From assembly GCA_950295325.1 (NCBI GenBank), contig OX485803.1, positions 59,721,554-59,785,553 on the forward strand: 64,000 bases of DNA, read 5' to 3'. Position numbers and translations under genes: made by a program. Below, one piece after another: positions 48,269 through 60,945 of this stretch. This stretch comes from Polytrichum commune (taxonomy: Eukaryota; Streptophyta; Polytrichopsida; Polytrichales; Polytrichaceae). The notes beneath the pieces were generated by a model. The model had not been told where the DNA came from, made no database searches, and saw only the letters and a program-made list of their open reading frames with translations. Within the stretch, counting starts at the first letter, position 1, and every line of letters begins with the position of its first letter.

Positions 48269-51110
48269 GAATTCACTTTGACAAGGTGTCAAATGTAGAA
48301 AACATGCGTTTACCCCAAGAACCAAGGGTAGGGAGAGATGGGTGCCCTCGACAACACTCTGCCCACTAAGATATGTATACCAAAAACCAACACAAAGCTT
48401 AAGTTTACCATCAGCAATTAAAAAGGGATTCCAACGCACCAAAGTATGCCTTCTTGGGCACTTTCATAATCCTCATGTATTCACTTTGCAAGATTTTAGG
48501 GTGTTAATTTTGGATTGGATGTTGGCTACTGCACTCTGTACCTTAGACACCATGAAGCACTATAAGTAGCCTCATTTTTGCAATGGTTCTTGTAGGATGC
48601 AGAAGTTGCCGAACCGGTGCCACGCTTAAGTGTTGTCGAACTATGTGTCCGTAATTGGGACTACATGGTCGACCAAGTGGTCATATACACAATCTCACTA
48701 TGCATATTTCCAGGCTTCTTGTATGAAGATACCGGACACCACAAGCTAGGATCATGGTGTGTCACAAAACCATCCTCATGTTTGGAGCTCTTTGGTATGT
48801 TGTGATGGATTGTTGATGGGATATAGGTACACTATATATTTGTTTAAGTGAGGCATTAAAAATGATATACTATGTTAGTGAGAGTGACCCTCATGACTTA
48901 TCCTATAGCAGCATGTGTCTCATGCCAATATCTCTAGTTGCCTTCGAGTGATTGCAATATCAGGCAAATGGGACAATAACGAATATTATGGGACCACACG
49001 AAATCAAACATATATTGTAGCCTATGTCACCCTTCACCACTAATGTTGACTTATAAGTATAAGTATGTGGGCCTTGTTTCACTGGGGGTCATACGTGTGG
49101 GGGAACCCATACATATTTAGGACTTAAATCGCAACAACACAACAACAACTAATGAGGGCAAGGAGCAAAGAGGGTACGAAAACAAGGATAGTGTAGGGAA
49201 AATTTGGATAGGAACCCATTAAGGTCATGCACGCATCACCAAGGGGGAAGATGAAAACGTTGATTGCTATGTAGGGCCCATAAGTTTGTGATTCTAACCA
49301 GGTGAAAGACCCGAATGAATCTGTTGAGGTTAGATTAGGATGAATCAACAACAATTTGACCTTTAAAGGAGGCATGTTTTACCACACACCCCATAAGAGG
49401 TGTTGGGAAACGGACGCCATGGATGACGACGATGATGATGGGACTTGAAATGGGCAGGTATTCGCTTGTGCTTGTTGCATTATACAACGCGGGCGACTTC
49501 ATCAGCCGCTACTTCACTCTTCTCTACCTCTGGGATTCACGAAAGGGGCTGTTCTTCACATGCCTCTCTCGGGCCCTCTTCATCCCATGCTTCTACTTTG
49601 CTGCTAAGTATGCTACTGCAGGCTGGATGTTTCTCCTGTGCCTCTCTCTTGGCTTCTCCAATGGATACCTCAGCACCTGCATCTTCGTGATCGCGCCGCG
49701 TGGATACAATGTACGTAAAAAAAACTTCCATGCCATCCTCTTGTGTGCCCAATAGCGTTATTTTGTGAAGCCTTGGGTTCAGACTTCCGTTGAGTTGGTT
49801 AAAGCATGAGTTTCAGAACATAATCGTAAAGGTTTGCCAAGTTTTCTTGAGGCTTAAAATGACGTCGTGTTCAATGAGTGGTGTTGGGCTGTTGAAAAAC
49901 CGCGTTCCTAGTTGGTCACACGTGGATGGGTGGGCCGAGCTTGCCTTGCATAGGTCGGTTCATCCGGGATCGAGGGTGATGAACCCCATGGCAAAACCTT
50001 GTTTGAAATCTTAAAGTTTTCTCACACTGTTTGGGATGGCAAGAGGAGTCCAAGATGTTTCACCCGACGTTGCCTCAAATTGCAAAGCTTCGCAAAAAAA
50101 AAAAAAAATCACTAAATAATGGTTTCAAGATTTGTGAGTTGGTTTGAGTAGGTGTATTTGAATGAGGGTAACATTTTTTTTCCATTTGGTGATGATTTGC
50201 GTGGAGGTTCAAGCAAAAAACCAACCCTAATTTAATTTCTTAACTGCTGCCCCTCAAGACCATTATTGACATTCCTATTATAATCTCCTACATAATAGAA
50301 CTTCAATATTTTAAAATTTTGGACTATGAGGAGTCTTCTCTAACCTGCAAATATCTACATGGTTGGATTTGTGTTGGATTTGTGAAGAAAGATTTAGATA
50401 TTTAGCTATGGTTGCTGAAATTAAGGTTACATTTTCTAGGTAGATATGAGGGAAATTGGGCATGGGAAGTTAGGGGTTAATAAAAATTTCTCTCAAAGAA
50501 GGATCAAACCCATTGTTGCCATCCCCCTTTGAAAGTTTACATGCATAAAGTCCTTCGAAGGAGGATGAACTTATCAAATCGTGGTTTGATCCTTCTTTGA
50601 GAAAACTTTGTATTAAGAGCTCGTTGACTCATCGTGTATCGGGGCCTATTTTGAAAGTTGGGTGAAACTTTTGGGACACCGATTTTTAATAGCCCGACGA
50701 CACCACTCTTTACATATGGTAAATTGAGCATGAAGAAAAATTGAATTACTTTGTGTAAATTCTCATTTACTCCGGGTTTGGGACTAAACCCATGGTTTCA
50801 TCTGCTTTACTTCACAAATAACTCTAATGCATTTGAACTTCAGACTAAGGATTTGATCTGACAAACAGAGTTTGTGGGAGCTTCTTGGAGACTTTTAGCT
50901 TACTTTCTTCAAGTTGGATCCCTTCTGGCTGAACATCTTTGTCAATTTTGCTGCACATCTTTGTCCACCAATTTTCTCAGATCTGTTTCGTGCATACTGC
51001 AGAGCCCAGAGAAGTATGCAATTGGAAACATCTTGGTGCTCTCTTTGATTGTTGGCCTTACAGTTGGTGTAACAGCAGGCTGGCTTTGGCTTATAGGAAC
51101 AGGCTGGTAG
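41629..51110 (+). CDS. ENT: Equilibrative nucleoside transporter, tandem copy 2
   Basis: Nine exons: 41629-41694, 42348-42455, 42665-42820, 43736-43879, 45128-45233, 46055-46224, 48596-48756, 49458-49710 and 51003-51110 (423 residues). Role as for copy 1: facilitated or proton-linked nucleoside transport across a membrane. Diagnostic stretches are CCWLLGTAFLFPWNAI, YHPSRVFTLIYEPVAL, DGTAQGALLGDLSYMEPIY, AMSGILTISLRMVTK, LRRGA, FLVYAFVFPKLQTVKSY, FPGFLYEDTGHHKLGSW, FISRYF, SRALFIPCFYFAAKYATAGW and LWLIGTGW. The canonical PWN of helix 1 is present. Intron positions and phases equal those of copy 1 at every junction. Exon lengths differ only in exon 1 (four codons), exon 2 (one) and exon 7 (one). 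Introns are much longer (209-2371 bp). Exon 8 shows about 73% identity to copy 1 by hand count. The gene converges on PTAC14. Confidence 0.94.
45785..46030 (+). repeat. Dispersed repeat fragment in ENT copy 2 intron 5
   Basis: The TTCTTAGATGCAGACCTAAC and CACCCCACTTAAACATGAGG segment matches the distal part of the 33705 unit. A CTTCTCCTAAGATAG block at about 45794 matches its proximal start, while the middle is shortened. It sits immediately before exon 6. Confidence 0.6.
48225..48265 (+). repeat. (CT)n microsatellite
   Basis: About 20 uninterrupted CT units in ENT copy 2 intron 6. Confidence 0.95.
49195..49355 (+). repeat. Diverged dispersed repeat, partner of 9225
   Basis: Ordered blocks AAGGGGGAAGATGAAAACG, GAAAGACCCGAATGAATCT and GGATGAATCAACAACAA align with the copy at 9225. 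It lies in ENT copy 2 intron 7. Confidence 0.4.
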
Positions 51111-51910
51111 AACTACCCTCTAAGTTGGGCTTAAGTTGTTAGCGCGATTGTAAAATTAATTAAAAGAATTTGGGGGGGTCCAAATAGTGCAGTACTACAT
51201 TCCAGTGCTAGATTTGCCTCTTTTAGAGTACATAATAGGTAATAAGCAAGAGGTATTAGCAGTATCACAATCTACAGAAATCAACTAGAGTCACATCACA
51301 CTAAGTTGTAACCAAACCAACCAAGATTGTGCTTTCATAGGGAACTCTGATTCTTTAATGGGAGGGATCTCATTATCCCAGATTCAGCAATTCACTTTTG
51401 GAATTCAATTTGTGGATACAGTAGCTCTTGATGTCATTTTTGGCAACAATAAAAGGCAGTACGTCTTTTCTGCACTTTTTGAGCACACTTGGGCTGACCA
51501 TACTCACGCAGGCTGGTTCAGGTATGAGATGCTTTCAAGAATCTTTTGAACCAGAATTTGGTACGACTTTAAGGAGAGTGTGATATGACGTGATGCGAGA
51601 AAAAGAATGCAAGAACAAGTTACAAATCACTCAAAGAAAATCATGCATTGTACATTGTGGTAATTCAAATCCCCCTTTTCGGAGACTCACCGTGTACACC
51701 AGCATAAAGGGAGAAAGCCATGTAATCCTTTGGACTCGGTGGCGTAAGAGGACTAACCAAGTTGAGAACTAAGCTAATAACAGCTGAGGACTAACCAAGA
51801 ATTATAAATCTGGCCACCCTGATACTACAAGCACGTCTTCTTGAGCTGGGTCTAATAATCTTTAGGACAACCTATGCTCACATGGTATTCTACATCCTTC
51901 CTTTGTAAAT
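51111..51910. other. Convergent 3' region between ENT copy 2 and PTAC14
   Basis: About 800 bp that must hold both 3' untranslated regions and terminators. No additional gene was recognised. Confidence 0.5.
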
Positions 51911-54900
51911 TCACTTCAAAAGAGGAGCGTATTCACTTAGGCAGGGTGCAATGGCACTGTTTGGTAGCTGGCCGATAAGCTCCTCCACCGCCATCAAACT
52001 CTTCCTCAGAATATCTTTCTCAATAGAAAGCAGCTTTTCTGCTACTTTTTTTCTTGCATTTCTCTTTGCATCATCAATCTGCAGAGAGTAAATTGTTCTC
52101 AGGTGGACGAACATCCATACTGATAACTGCATCTTAACTATCTATCCATGCTGATACAGAAGAACTGTATGCCACTATGCCAAAAAGCTGCACCCTGAAG
52201 GTTTAGCCTCACATTCAACACAAAAATACAGCAATATACTTGTCCATTAGTGGCATTGGCATTTTTTTTGGAGCGAGGTGTTGTCACCATTACCATTAAC
52301 TATATTCCATATCTAAGAGACGCCTCCCTAGCAACCCATTTTGGAAACCACCATGAATTTTTTTGAAACAACAGGCCCCTCATCACTGTAGTTTCAAGAT
52401 ATAGACTAACTTGCAGTAAGTTTTAATATGTTTCACACAAAATACTTAACATGCTGAATTTCCTGTGATAAGACAAGAGTAATGACTTCCATTAGGGCAA
52501 GAAATCCATTTCTCGAATGCATGCTCTTGGATCAGAAACAATCTCATCTACACCCACGATTATTGGAGATTTTTGATAAAACCAATGCACCTACTTACCT
52601 CGATGGTGCTGGATGACTTGTAGCCTGCCAACCGTTTCTTAAGATGATCTGACAATTGGTCTAATACAGCTCTTTCATTGCAAGGGCTCACCTGCAATAA
52701 AATCACAGCAAAATAAGCTCTTGCTTTGTTGAATATAAACGCAGTGCATCCTATTTGTAATTGGAAATAAAAACAACCACAGTAAAGGATGCATCCATGG
52801 AAGTTTAAGATATAGCCTTCATCCGCACCCAGTTTGCAAACCAAGAGATGTCTCACTTACAGGGCAAACAGGTCCCTGTGCAAATATGACAGACTCCATC
52901 TCTGCAGGGTCTGACAAATTCGCAAGTCGCAGATATGGGAGCATGTCCAACACAGCCTCCATTTCTTTACCCCTATAAATCTGGACATCCATCACCAATG
53001 CCGTTACAAACTGTGTGCATGGCTTACAAATCGAAATATTGAAGAACCTCTTCAGTAACACCTCCAAACAGGAATTGCTTGGGTTACCAACTTGGTGACA
53101 TGCTTTTAATCCTTATATATTGGCTCAACCTGCCACCCCCAAAATGGCCTGAAACTCCACATCCTTTCTTCCATCCTTTTTTCTGTAGCCAAGGGCAAAG
53201 AAGGTAGAAACTCCCGCTTTAACCAGGACTGCAATAGTCGTCCTCTGGAAGCAGGCAATGATAAGACAGGTTTCCCCAATGTAAAACTCTCCTGATAATA
53301 TTTCATCCCTTATTGAAAAGTAATATGAATCTCAGTGCATATTAGTCCCCAAATGTAACGAAATACTCACTTGGAATGTCTGCACAGTTAAGCGATTGTT
53401 CTTCTGTACTATGCTCCTCTTCTGCTGGTAGAGAGGATCTTCCGTCTCCAACGATGCCTACGTACCAAACACACTGGTCATGTTCAAGAAAATCCAGGAC
53501 CTGACAACAAAACATCCTACCTTCATCTGAGAGAATAATTAGGTGCTTTCTGAGAAAATTCGGATGATTACCTCAAGTGCAATGCGATCATATGGATTAT
53601 CTTCATCTACAAAACCATAATTGAGCAGCAACCTTGAATTCGGCTGCGGGCCACACCTGTTGACCCCTCCCAGAGTGAACATAAGATTTGCACAGAATGG
53701 ATAGAACTTGTACTTATATTTCTTGTTCTCACCACAATCTAGAATCACAATCTGAAATGGTCAGGCCGGTGCCATAGTACAATGAGATTACTGACAGAAA
53801 GGCATCACAAGTATACCAGACGGAGATAGGATCGCCAGCCTTGTAAGCACGATCCACTTCTAGCTGTACAAAATCTCCAGAAGCCTTCAGCATTGCTTTG
53901 CAGTTGCTCTTGTAGGCCAAGAGGGGAGGCCCTAATGGTACTAAAGCAAACCGTCTTGCTAGGCTCACTCCCTGTTTAGAAGTAGGACCACAAACTGTTA
54001 CCGAAAGCACTTGTACTGTTTGAGGATATCCAGCAGACACTTCGAGATAAAGATCTATGCAGAAATCCACTGCAACAAGCCAGGTGAAGATTCCAACGAG
54101 CACAACTTCACCACTCAGTGATCAATTGATTTGACTTGCAGAGGCTTTCGAGACTCTGCCATGCAGATTCTCGTAGTGCAGGAATTCAGTGAAACGCTTA
54201 GGAAACTTACAACTCAGTGCACTTTCTTGACTGAACATACCTGGAGATGGACAACGCAGGACTGCACAGCAACAAAAGCTTGCTTGAAGATATCAAATGA
54301 GAAGGCCTCTGTTGGTAAGTCAAAAGGATATTGCTGTTTACAAAATCCACATCACAAGAGGTTGATCAGGTGGACTAATGAAAAGTGACACAAACGTCAC
54401 TAAGACCTTGCAAAAATGGATTTTTTAAATTAAAAAAATTAAGTCTGGCAAAAATTCCGATTGTTCTCAAGGAAAATAATACCTTGAATAAAGAGCCTGC
54501 CATGAACCAGACTGTGTCAAGTTCTTCGTATTCTCTTTTGATACCCGCCAATCTCTCTAGTATTATATCCTGTGTCAAACAAATTCAAGAGTTGAAGCCC
54601 AGTACTTAGAATAAAACATTAAGCAAGTCTGCATGGAATGAATTAAACCTATCCTCAAACACCTTGTAAGCAATACTTCGTAAGACGAAGGCGCCTAGAA
54701 TATCAACAGACGTAAATGCCCACATGTTTCCTTGCAATTTTTGATTCACTATTTGGGAATTGACGAGAACGTCGTGAATGACTATGGATCCACACGATTA
54801 GAATGTAAGTACTCGACAGGAGACCTTGTCGATAAACCAGCACTTAGGGCTAAACCTTATACCCTCATAGGACTTCCAACGAAATATTCATCTAGCTCCT

Positions 54901-56074
54901 CTTGAGACCACAGCAGAGGTGACTCCACCGCGAGCTGTCCCCTTCCTCGTTGCCTGTCAAGCTCACGAATGTATGGGTACCAATACGAATTTTTCCCTTG
55001 TTTTTTCTCGTACATAAGATATAGAGCTAGACATGCAAGTTCTGACAGCTTGTTTGTTGTCAACAGCTCAGCTGCAAGTATAAATAAATACCGGAGGTGC
55101 CAATTAGCAATGAGGATGTAAGAAAGAAAAGTGCACCATATGCAACAGGAGAAATCCAAGCCCATATACATACTGCTGTACAGAAATAAAACAACACACA
55201 TCTGTGGAGGCTTACTCACCAACGTCGTTCCTAACATACAAACTGCTTAGACATGCAGAATTCTTCGCACATTTTCTCACAAATTCTCAGATTCACGGTT
55301 TCCAAGATTGATAGCTTTGTGAAGTAAATTAGCTCACATGCAATCACTTGGACTCCTAAATGTACAATTTTTCTCAGCCACGAGATCTATGAAGAAGCAC
55401 AAGGCTCACACGTTGATGGAATTTGACAAGCATACCTATGGTTTCGTCTCCCAGGACCTTCTCCAAGGTCACTACCAGAGTTTTAGGAACAGCTAATGCC
55501 ACTTGTCCAGGCTGCCACACATTTGCCATCATTCAGTCACAAATTCACCAAATGGTGACTTCCAATTGGATTAGAAAAAACATAAAGAATTAACCAATTC
55601 ATCTCGGTGTGCAGAAAACACAGTAGATAATTGCAATTTCAAATACCTCAAAATTCACGCCCATACCTCCAAGTCTTGGCTAGCTACAATGTGATGTATA
55701 GGCCTTCCCTTACGATCCTCCCAAGGCTGGTGATCCGCTAGCGCCACTTTACACTCCGGCATGCCTTGCTCCTGCATCCATTGGTTCAAGTCAATGCTCT
55801 TCTCGTGCTCTTGCTTCTTCTTTTGAGCCACATTTTGCTCATCCTGCTGAACCACTCCCGTACTAAGGGAGCTCCGAACACCACCACCATTGCCTCTTCG
55901 CTTGCTGGATGCCGCAGTTGGAATTTGCAACCCCTGCGGATGAAAATTCGCACTGGAACCTAGAGGAATGAAAGTGTTACCATGGCTATGGCTATTTCCC
56001 CTGTTCCCTCTCAACAATCCTCCACAATGCACCGCAGCGCTGCTGTAGCTGATGCTCGCTACAGAGGCTGGCAT
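51911..56074 (-). CDS. PTAC14: PTAC14-like plastid nucleoid SET-domain protein
   Basis: Eleven exons on the minus strand: 56074-55667, 55511-55436, 55071-54863, 54569-54483, 54333-54241, 53971-53817, 53656-53572, 53457-53371, 52980-52861, 52691-52599 and 52078-51911 (526 residues, all GT-AG). PTAC14 is part of the plastid-encoded RNA polymerase complex and is needed for chloroplast transcription. Residues 1-60 are Ser/Gly-rich and basic, as in a transit peptide. A SET domain (about 110-375) has LTTNKLSELACLALYLMYEK, WYPYIRELDRQRGRGQL, YEELDTVWFMAGSLF, PTEAFSFDIFKQAFVA, CVVHLQ, RRFALVPLGPPLLAY and LLLNYGFVDEDNPYDR. The usual N-H-S motif of Rubisco LSMT is absent, as in Arabidopsis PTAC14. The C-terminal substrate-binding-like region has VLDMLPYLRL, GPVCPVSPCNERAVLDQLSD and QLPNSAIAPCLSEYAPLLK. 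The ATG at 56074 follows an in-frame TGA. Confidence 0.94.
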
Positions 56075-56520
56075 TGTAGCCAAAAACCTCACTAAACCCC
56101 TCCAGATTCAACAAAACACCGAAACAAAGAAGAATCCCTGATTTCTCTTCACTCCGGAGACCTTTCCGCAATCTTCTCTTTCCTGCCACTAAGCTCGAAT
56201 GGTCAGAAGCTAAGCTCCCGACTGTTCTGGAAGGCTGAGAGACTTGATGTAATCTCCTTTCGTAAGAGATTTCGGAGCCTCCGCAGAAACGAATTCCCTA
56301 ACTTAAATTTCGTGATGTACCCAATTCTTCCGATTTTGTGCTTGCGTCAGAAGAATTTGGCCTGCGGGAGGCAAGAGATTGGAGAAGCAGAAGGAGACCG
56401 GAGAGGCACAACGCTATCCGCTTCCGAGCTCCCCCTTTCGCTGTTGACAGATGATACTTGAACGAGGAGTCTCATCCATCCCATGTTCATCCATCTGCCC
56501 AATTCTTCCTCAACTTATTT
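56075..56520 (-). promoter_or_regulatory. PTAC14 5' leader and proximal upstream region
   Basis: This stretch is richer in GC than the flanks and contains no overlapping gene. TCTTCT-type pyrimidine stretches on the minus strand are typical of plant leaders. No TATA box was confidently assigned. Confidence 0.35.
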
Positions 56521-59084
56521 ATGGGTTTGAAATGTTATTTTAAAGTGCTATGTGATATTGATGATCAACGTATTACTAAGTATGTTTGGTTCCAAAAGCA
56601 CTCAAGCTGTGTATCTAAATTCTAATAACATCAAGGTATTTAAAATATGTTGAAAGTGCATTCAAAGGATGAATTGAATTTGAGTAGGGTGAATTTTGAC
56701 ATGATTAGGTGAGAGTGATGTTTTGTAGTTCTAATACATGTTTATGTGTAGGGAGAGGCCAAGATTCGGACCACTTGATGAACGCTTAGAGGTTAACACC
56801 TAAAATTAGAGGGGTTAGAGCCTCAATCAAAGATGGCATATAAAAGTATGGTATGACGACCTAATTTGGAGTTCACATACAAAAGGAATATATAAAGAGT
56901 AATTTTTGGACCAAATTTATATGGTTGGAATCAAATGAACACGTAACAAATTTACATAATTGGTCTAAAAGAACAATCTTCCAAAAATGACAATAAATTC
57001 ATATGTGATCAAAATCATTTGAGATGTGTTCTTATTGGTTAAAACTGTGATAGGGGGGGAACAAGAATAAGAAGATTGAACTCAAGAATCTTGTTAGATT
57101 CTTTATAATTAGAAAATTAGTTAAAATATGTTGTTCGAGCATTTCAAAGGCCACATAAAATCACCTAAAGTACATCATCAAATCAATTAGAGATTGGGTC
57201 TGAGATGGCCCTAAACTACCGGATGATAGTGGAGAGGTACCCAAACCGAACACAGTGGTTGGCAGTTCGATTCATGGCCATGAAATTGTCTCTATACTTG
57301 ATGGAAAACTAGCCAGGTGATCAAGTGCCTCTTGTGTTCCCAAAAAAACCTAAAAATATATATAAACAAAAAAAACAACAACAATGAGAGATTTCACACC
57401 CTTTCTTAACCTTTCATTCCCCATGAACTTCAATATTTTAGACCACTCTTTGATGTTGAGGCATTTGAACCCATCACCACCAACATTGCTTGTAGATCCG
57501 CCACTTGGATGTGGGAGTGAACTCTAGAGCGAAGGCAAGGGAACAAGACTCTCTCCATTTTTCACAAAATCTTAGAATTCGAGCAATTGCAAAATCAAAT
57601 TTTCATTTGAGGACAACTAACTTATGTAGTGGAAATATTGCTTTCATAGTGTGTGTTTGTGTGTGTTTTTTTTTTTGGGGGGGGGGGGTGTGACAAGATG
57701 GACGAGCATTGTACTTGAGATGGGCAATGTTTAAGAATATTGAAATACATATTGCATGCGATACTTTGATTTTTGAACTATGGGATTCATATGTTTATTC
57801 TAGAGGGGGTCAAAGTTCATTGATTGGGTGATGAGCGTCTCACATTGGATTTGAATGCTATCTTTGGGGCATATTTGATTTGGGGAACTGCCCAAGCTGC
57901 TATAGATGGTCAATGTTTACAAAGGGTAAGGACCTGAGCAATGCTTCCATGTGCAAGCTTTAATTGCAGTTGAAGCACTTTCCTCCTTCAAATCAAAGGA
58001 CCACATCAAGCCCAAGTGGCGTGCTCTTAGAGTAGAAGTATTGTAGCATGCCACCTCATGGCATCCTCCCCTTCCCCCCACTTTTCCCCTTCCGCATGGA
58101 GATTCTGATATATGTGAAGAATAGTCGCGTGCAAGTCTTGTGAGGATTTGCTTTGATTTGAAGGAGAACGGTGCTTCGAAGTATGGCGGAGGCTTGTAGG
58201 AGGTCATCCAAACTTGAGCAAGGAGGCAACCTTTCTTGTCCGTGAGTACATGTACTTGCCCATAAGAGGTGGTTTCAACCAAGTCCATGGGAACGACCTT
58301 GAGATGGTCAAATAAATGCTCCTAAGAACTAGGAAAACATTATCTACTTCGGCCATGTAGGATTCCAAGTGGACTCATCATCCACAAAGAATGTATGGGC
58401 CCTTCCAAACCGAAGTGTAAACCCAACTTGGACCAAACGATATCAGTCAATCACAACTTTAAGAAAGCAAGGGGTGGGTCCCTTGCTCCGGTCTTTGTGT
58501 AAACCACCATTAAGTATCATCCACCTAGTAGTTTGGGCAACACTCCAAACCAAACATGTTCCACATATAGCACTCATTTTTAATATGTCACCCATCATCT
58601 GATCAATGAGCATTGACCCTCTCTAAAACGCATGTTTCAACTCCAAATTTAAAAACCCAAACTCACAAAAGTATGTTATCTAACGTTGTACACGTATTTC
58701 TAATCTTTTCCATATCCTTCATCCATTCCATCATCCAAATTTGAGCAGATAAACTTGAATTGTCCGAGCTTGAACGAAACCATGGGCTTTCTTCACGAAT
58801 AGACACTAGAAACAACCATGCTCAAAACGCATATTATTACTAAATCTCAACATTCTCAAGCCTAAAGAATTCCTCTTGTTACACTTTTTTTCCTCAATTT
58901 CTTGATGTATATAAGTGAACATGCATCGTCAAATTAAGAGGTTTGAGTTATTGACTTCACATTTCCAACTACATATGTCACCATCATCAAATGAGAAAAT
59001 AAGTAATTTCCACAAAACTTTGTAACATTTGACTTTTTGAGTGAATTTGCGTAAATGAATAGATTTTTTGTTAGTAATCATTTT
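56521..59084. other. Intergenic, no gene recognised
   Basis: AT-rich. A frame on the minus strand at 57917-58288 is uninterrupted for about 120 codons but resembles no family I know. A run of T followed by a run of G lies at about 57667-57687. Confidence 0.4.
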
Positions 59085-59086
59085 TT

Positions 59087-59692
59087 ATTGGAGTTTGTTG
59101 GTCCTATCTTGCTCAAGAGTCCCCTTGATACAAGTTAGGGTTTATTGCCTACCTTGTGATAGCTGGCTCCTTGTCTGTATAGCAATATGTGGAAGGAGGA
59201 GGGATATTTGTTTGTTATCAAGTTTCCGTTTGTTGAGAACCAAGTATGTGAGATATTTGATGTGTGTTTGATGTATGACTTTCAATTGATCTAAGTTAAC
59301 CCTTCAACAACAAACAATCTCATATTAGCAAAAGATGAGCATTAGCATCTTTACTGACATGAATTGGAGCCCATTGGTCCTATCCTGCCCAAGGCCCCCC
59401 TTGATCCAAGTTAGGGTTTATTGCCTACCTTGCAATTCCTTGTATAGTGACGAAGTATTGATATATTCCCCTAGATGGAAAGGAGGATAGGTAATTGTTT
59501 CTTATCAATTCTTTGTTTGTTGAAAACCAAGTATTTGAGATGTATGATGGCTAGTTCATGTCTGACTTTCATTGACTTTATGATTTAGCGTTAAATTACC
59601 AATGACAAGGATTGAATCAATGTATGCTAATTCTTAAGCAACAAGCAATATCAAGTTAGCTAAAGGTGCAGTAAACATCTATTCTAAAAACA
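59087..59692 (+). repeat. Two-copy tandem duplication, ~276-bp offset
   Basis: Unit 1 starts at about 59087 and unit 2 at about 59363. Both carry TTGGTCCTATC(T/C)TGC, CCCCTTGAT(A/C)CAAGTTAGGG, TTTATTGCCTACCTTG, GTTTGTTGA(G/A)AACCAAGTAT and a final AACATCT/AGCATCT block. Unit 2 is longer through insertions. Confidence 0.8.
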
Positions 59693-59754
59693 TTGATTTT
59701 ATCCCAACGTCAACACAACATTTGAGTTCCATGTCTTTATGTGTCCTTGGACCT

Positions 59755-59794
59755 TCTTTCTTTTTCTTTTTCTTTTTCTTTTTCTTTTTCTTTG
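59755..59794 (+). repeat. (TTTTTC)n microsatellite
   Basis: About six hexamer units, slightly imperfect at the ends. Confidence 0.9.
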
Positions 59795-60110
59795 TCCTTT
59801 TGGAACAAAGGAGGCACTTGACCACCTAGGTAGTTTTCTGTCAAGTAGAGAGATGATTTCATGACTAGGAATTGAACCACCATCCACTCCGTTCAGTTTG
59901 GGTACCTTTCCACTATCATCCAGTAATTTAGGGTCATCTCCGACCAGTATCCTTGGACAAAATGTAAACATATTGAGAGAACAAGATGTGTCTAGGGCAT
60001 CGGGGAGAATGGAAAAACAATAGAAAGAATGTCTATGGCACATTTACATTTACATTGGAATATAGGCAAAATGAGTCATGGATACATTATTAGGTACAAA
60101 TATTTGGGAC

Positions 60111-60341
60111 AACACTAAATACCTATTGTATTTAGTGTCCCTTATTATTTTGAATTACGCAATACTATCACTATTTTCTGTATATCTCTTTTTCTTTTTT
60201 CTTTTTGCCTACTCAAATTGGTTGTTTGGACATTATACAACATTAACATCTTTACTTCGTTACCAATCACATCAATAGTAAAATGATATAACATTGTGTA
60301 ACTCAAATAGGAAGCAATACTAAATACACCATTTAGTGTAG
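60111..60341. mobile_element. MITE family B, full copy
   Basis: Ends CACTAAATACCTATTGTATT (left) and the inverse of ACTAAATACACCATTTAGTG (right). Subterminal GAATTACGCAATACTAT at left is mirrored by ATTGTGTAACTCAAATAGG at right. The GTAAAGATGTTAATG / TAATGTCCAAACAACCAATT core is present in inverse orientation relative to the 16388 copy. Confidence 0.8.
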
Positions 60342-60524
60342 TAATGTACGTTGAAGTTTGCCTTTATTTTGACAATACTTATATTGAATATGCTTGTGAC
60401 CTCCAAAAGCATACTTGGTGGGTAAAGACTCTCATAGGAGTCTACTATACATATGCAAGCATTTGATGGGAAAGTGGTGCCACACTAAGGTGGATGGGTC
60501 TTAAATTGGTGATATTTTTACTAG

Positions 60525-60945
60525 TCCATTTCTTTTAGGATATGAAAACATGTAATTAGTACAAGATGGTTAGCAAATTCAAATCAAGACTGTAGATACC
60601 GTCCTCATTATTTTTGGAGCTCATATGAATATCTGATTACTACCAAAATGAAGATACTTGGGTTCATTAAATGGTCATGTAAGTCCCCCCTCCCCCCTTT
60701 TAAGTTGATTGTCGAGCCTAGAATAGTTATCATGTTTTGAACATGCATTCCAATATTTTTTCCTTTTTGGTGCAAATTAATTTTAGTTCATTGCTAGACA
60801 ATGACCCGGGAGACCATTCCAATGTTTTTAAACACATTTTTGTGGTATATGTTCTTGCAGCCACACCAAACTGCATACCACTTCAATATGGTGTTCAAAT
60901 ATGAGAAATAACCAAATGAGAGTTGCCTACCTTAGTACCACTTCA
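60525..60945 (+). repeat. Dispersed repeat copy (same family as 33275 and 33705)
   Basis: Blocks GGATATGAAAACATGTAATT, GGTTAGCAAATTCAAATCAA, TTTTTGGAGCTCATATGA, TTAAATGGTCATGTAAG, TTAAGTTGATTGTCGAGCC and GCAGCCACACCAAACTGCAT are collinear with the ENT intron copies. About 90 bp is inserted near 60745-60830. Confidence 0.75.

Noticed and set aside
57917-58288. About 120-codon minus-strand frame
   Set aside because: No recognisable domain, splice context or partner. Frame length alone is not enough in this sequence.
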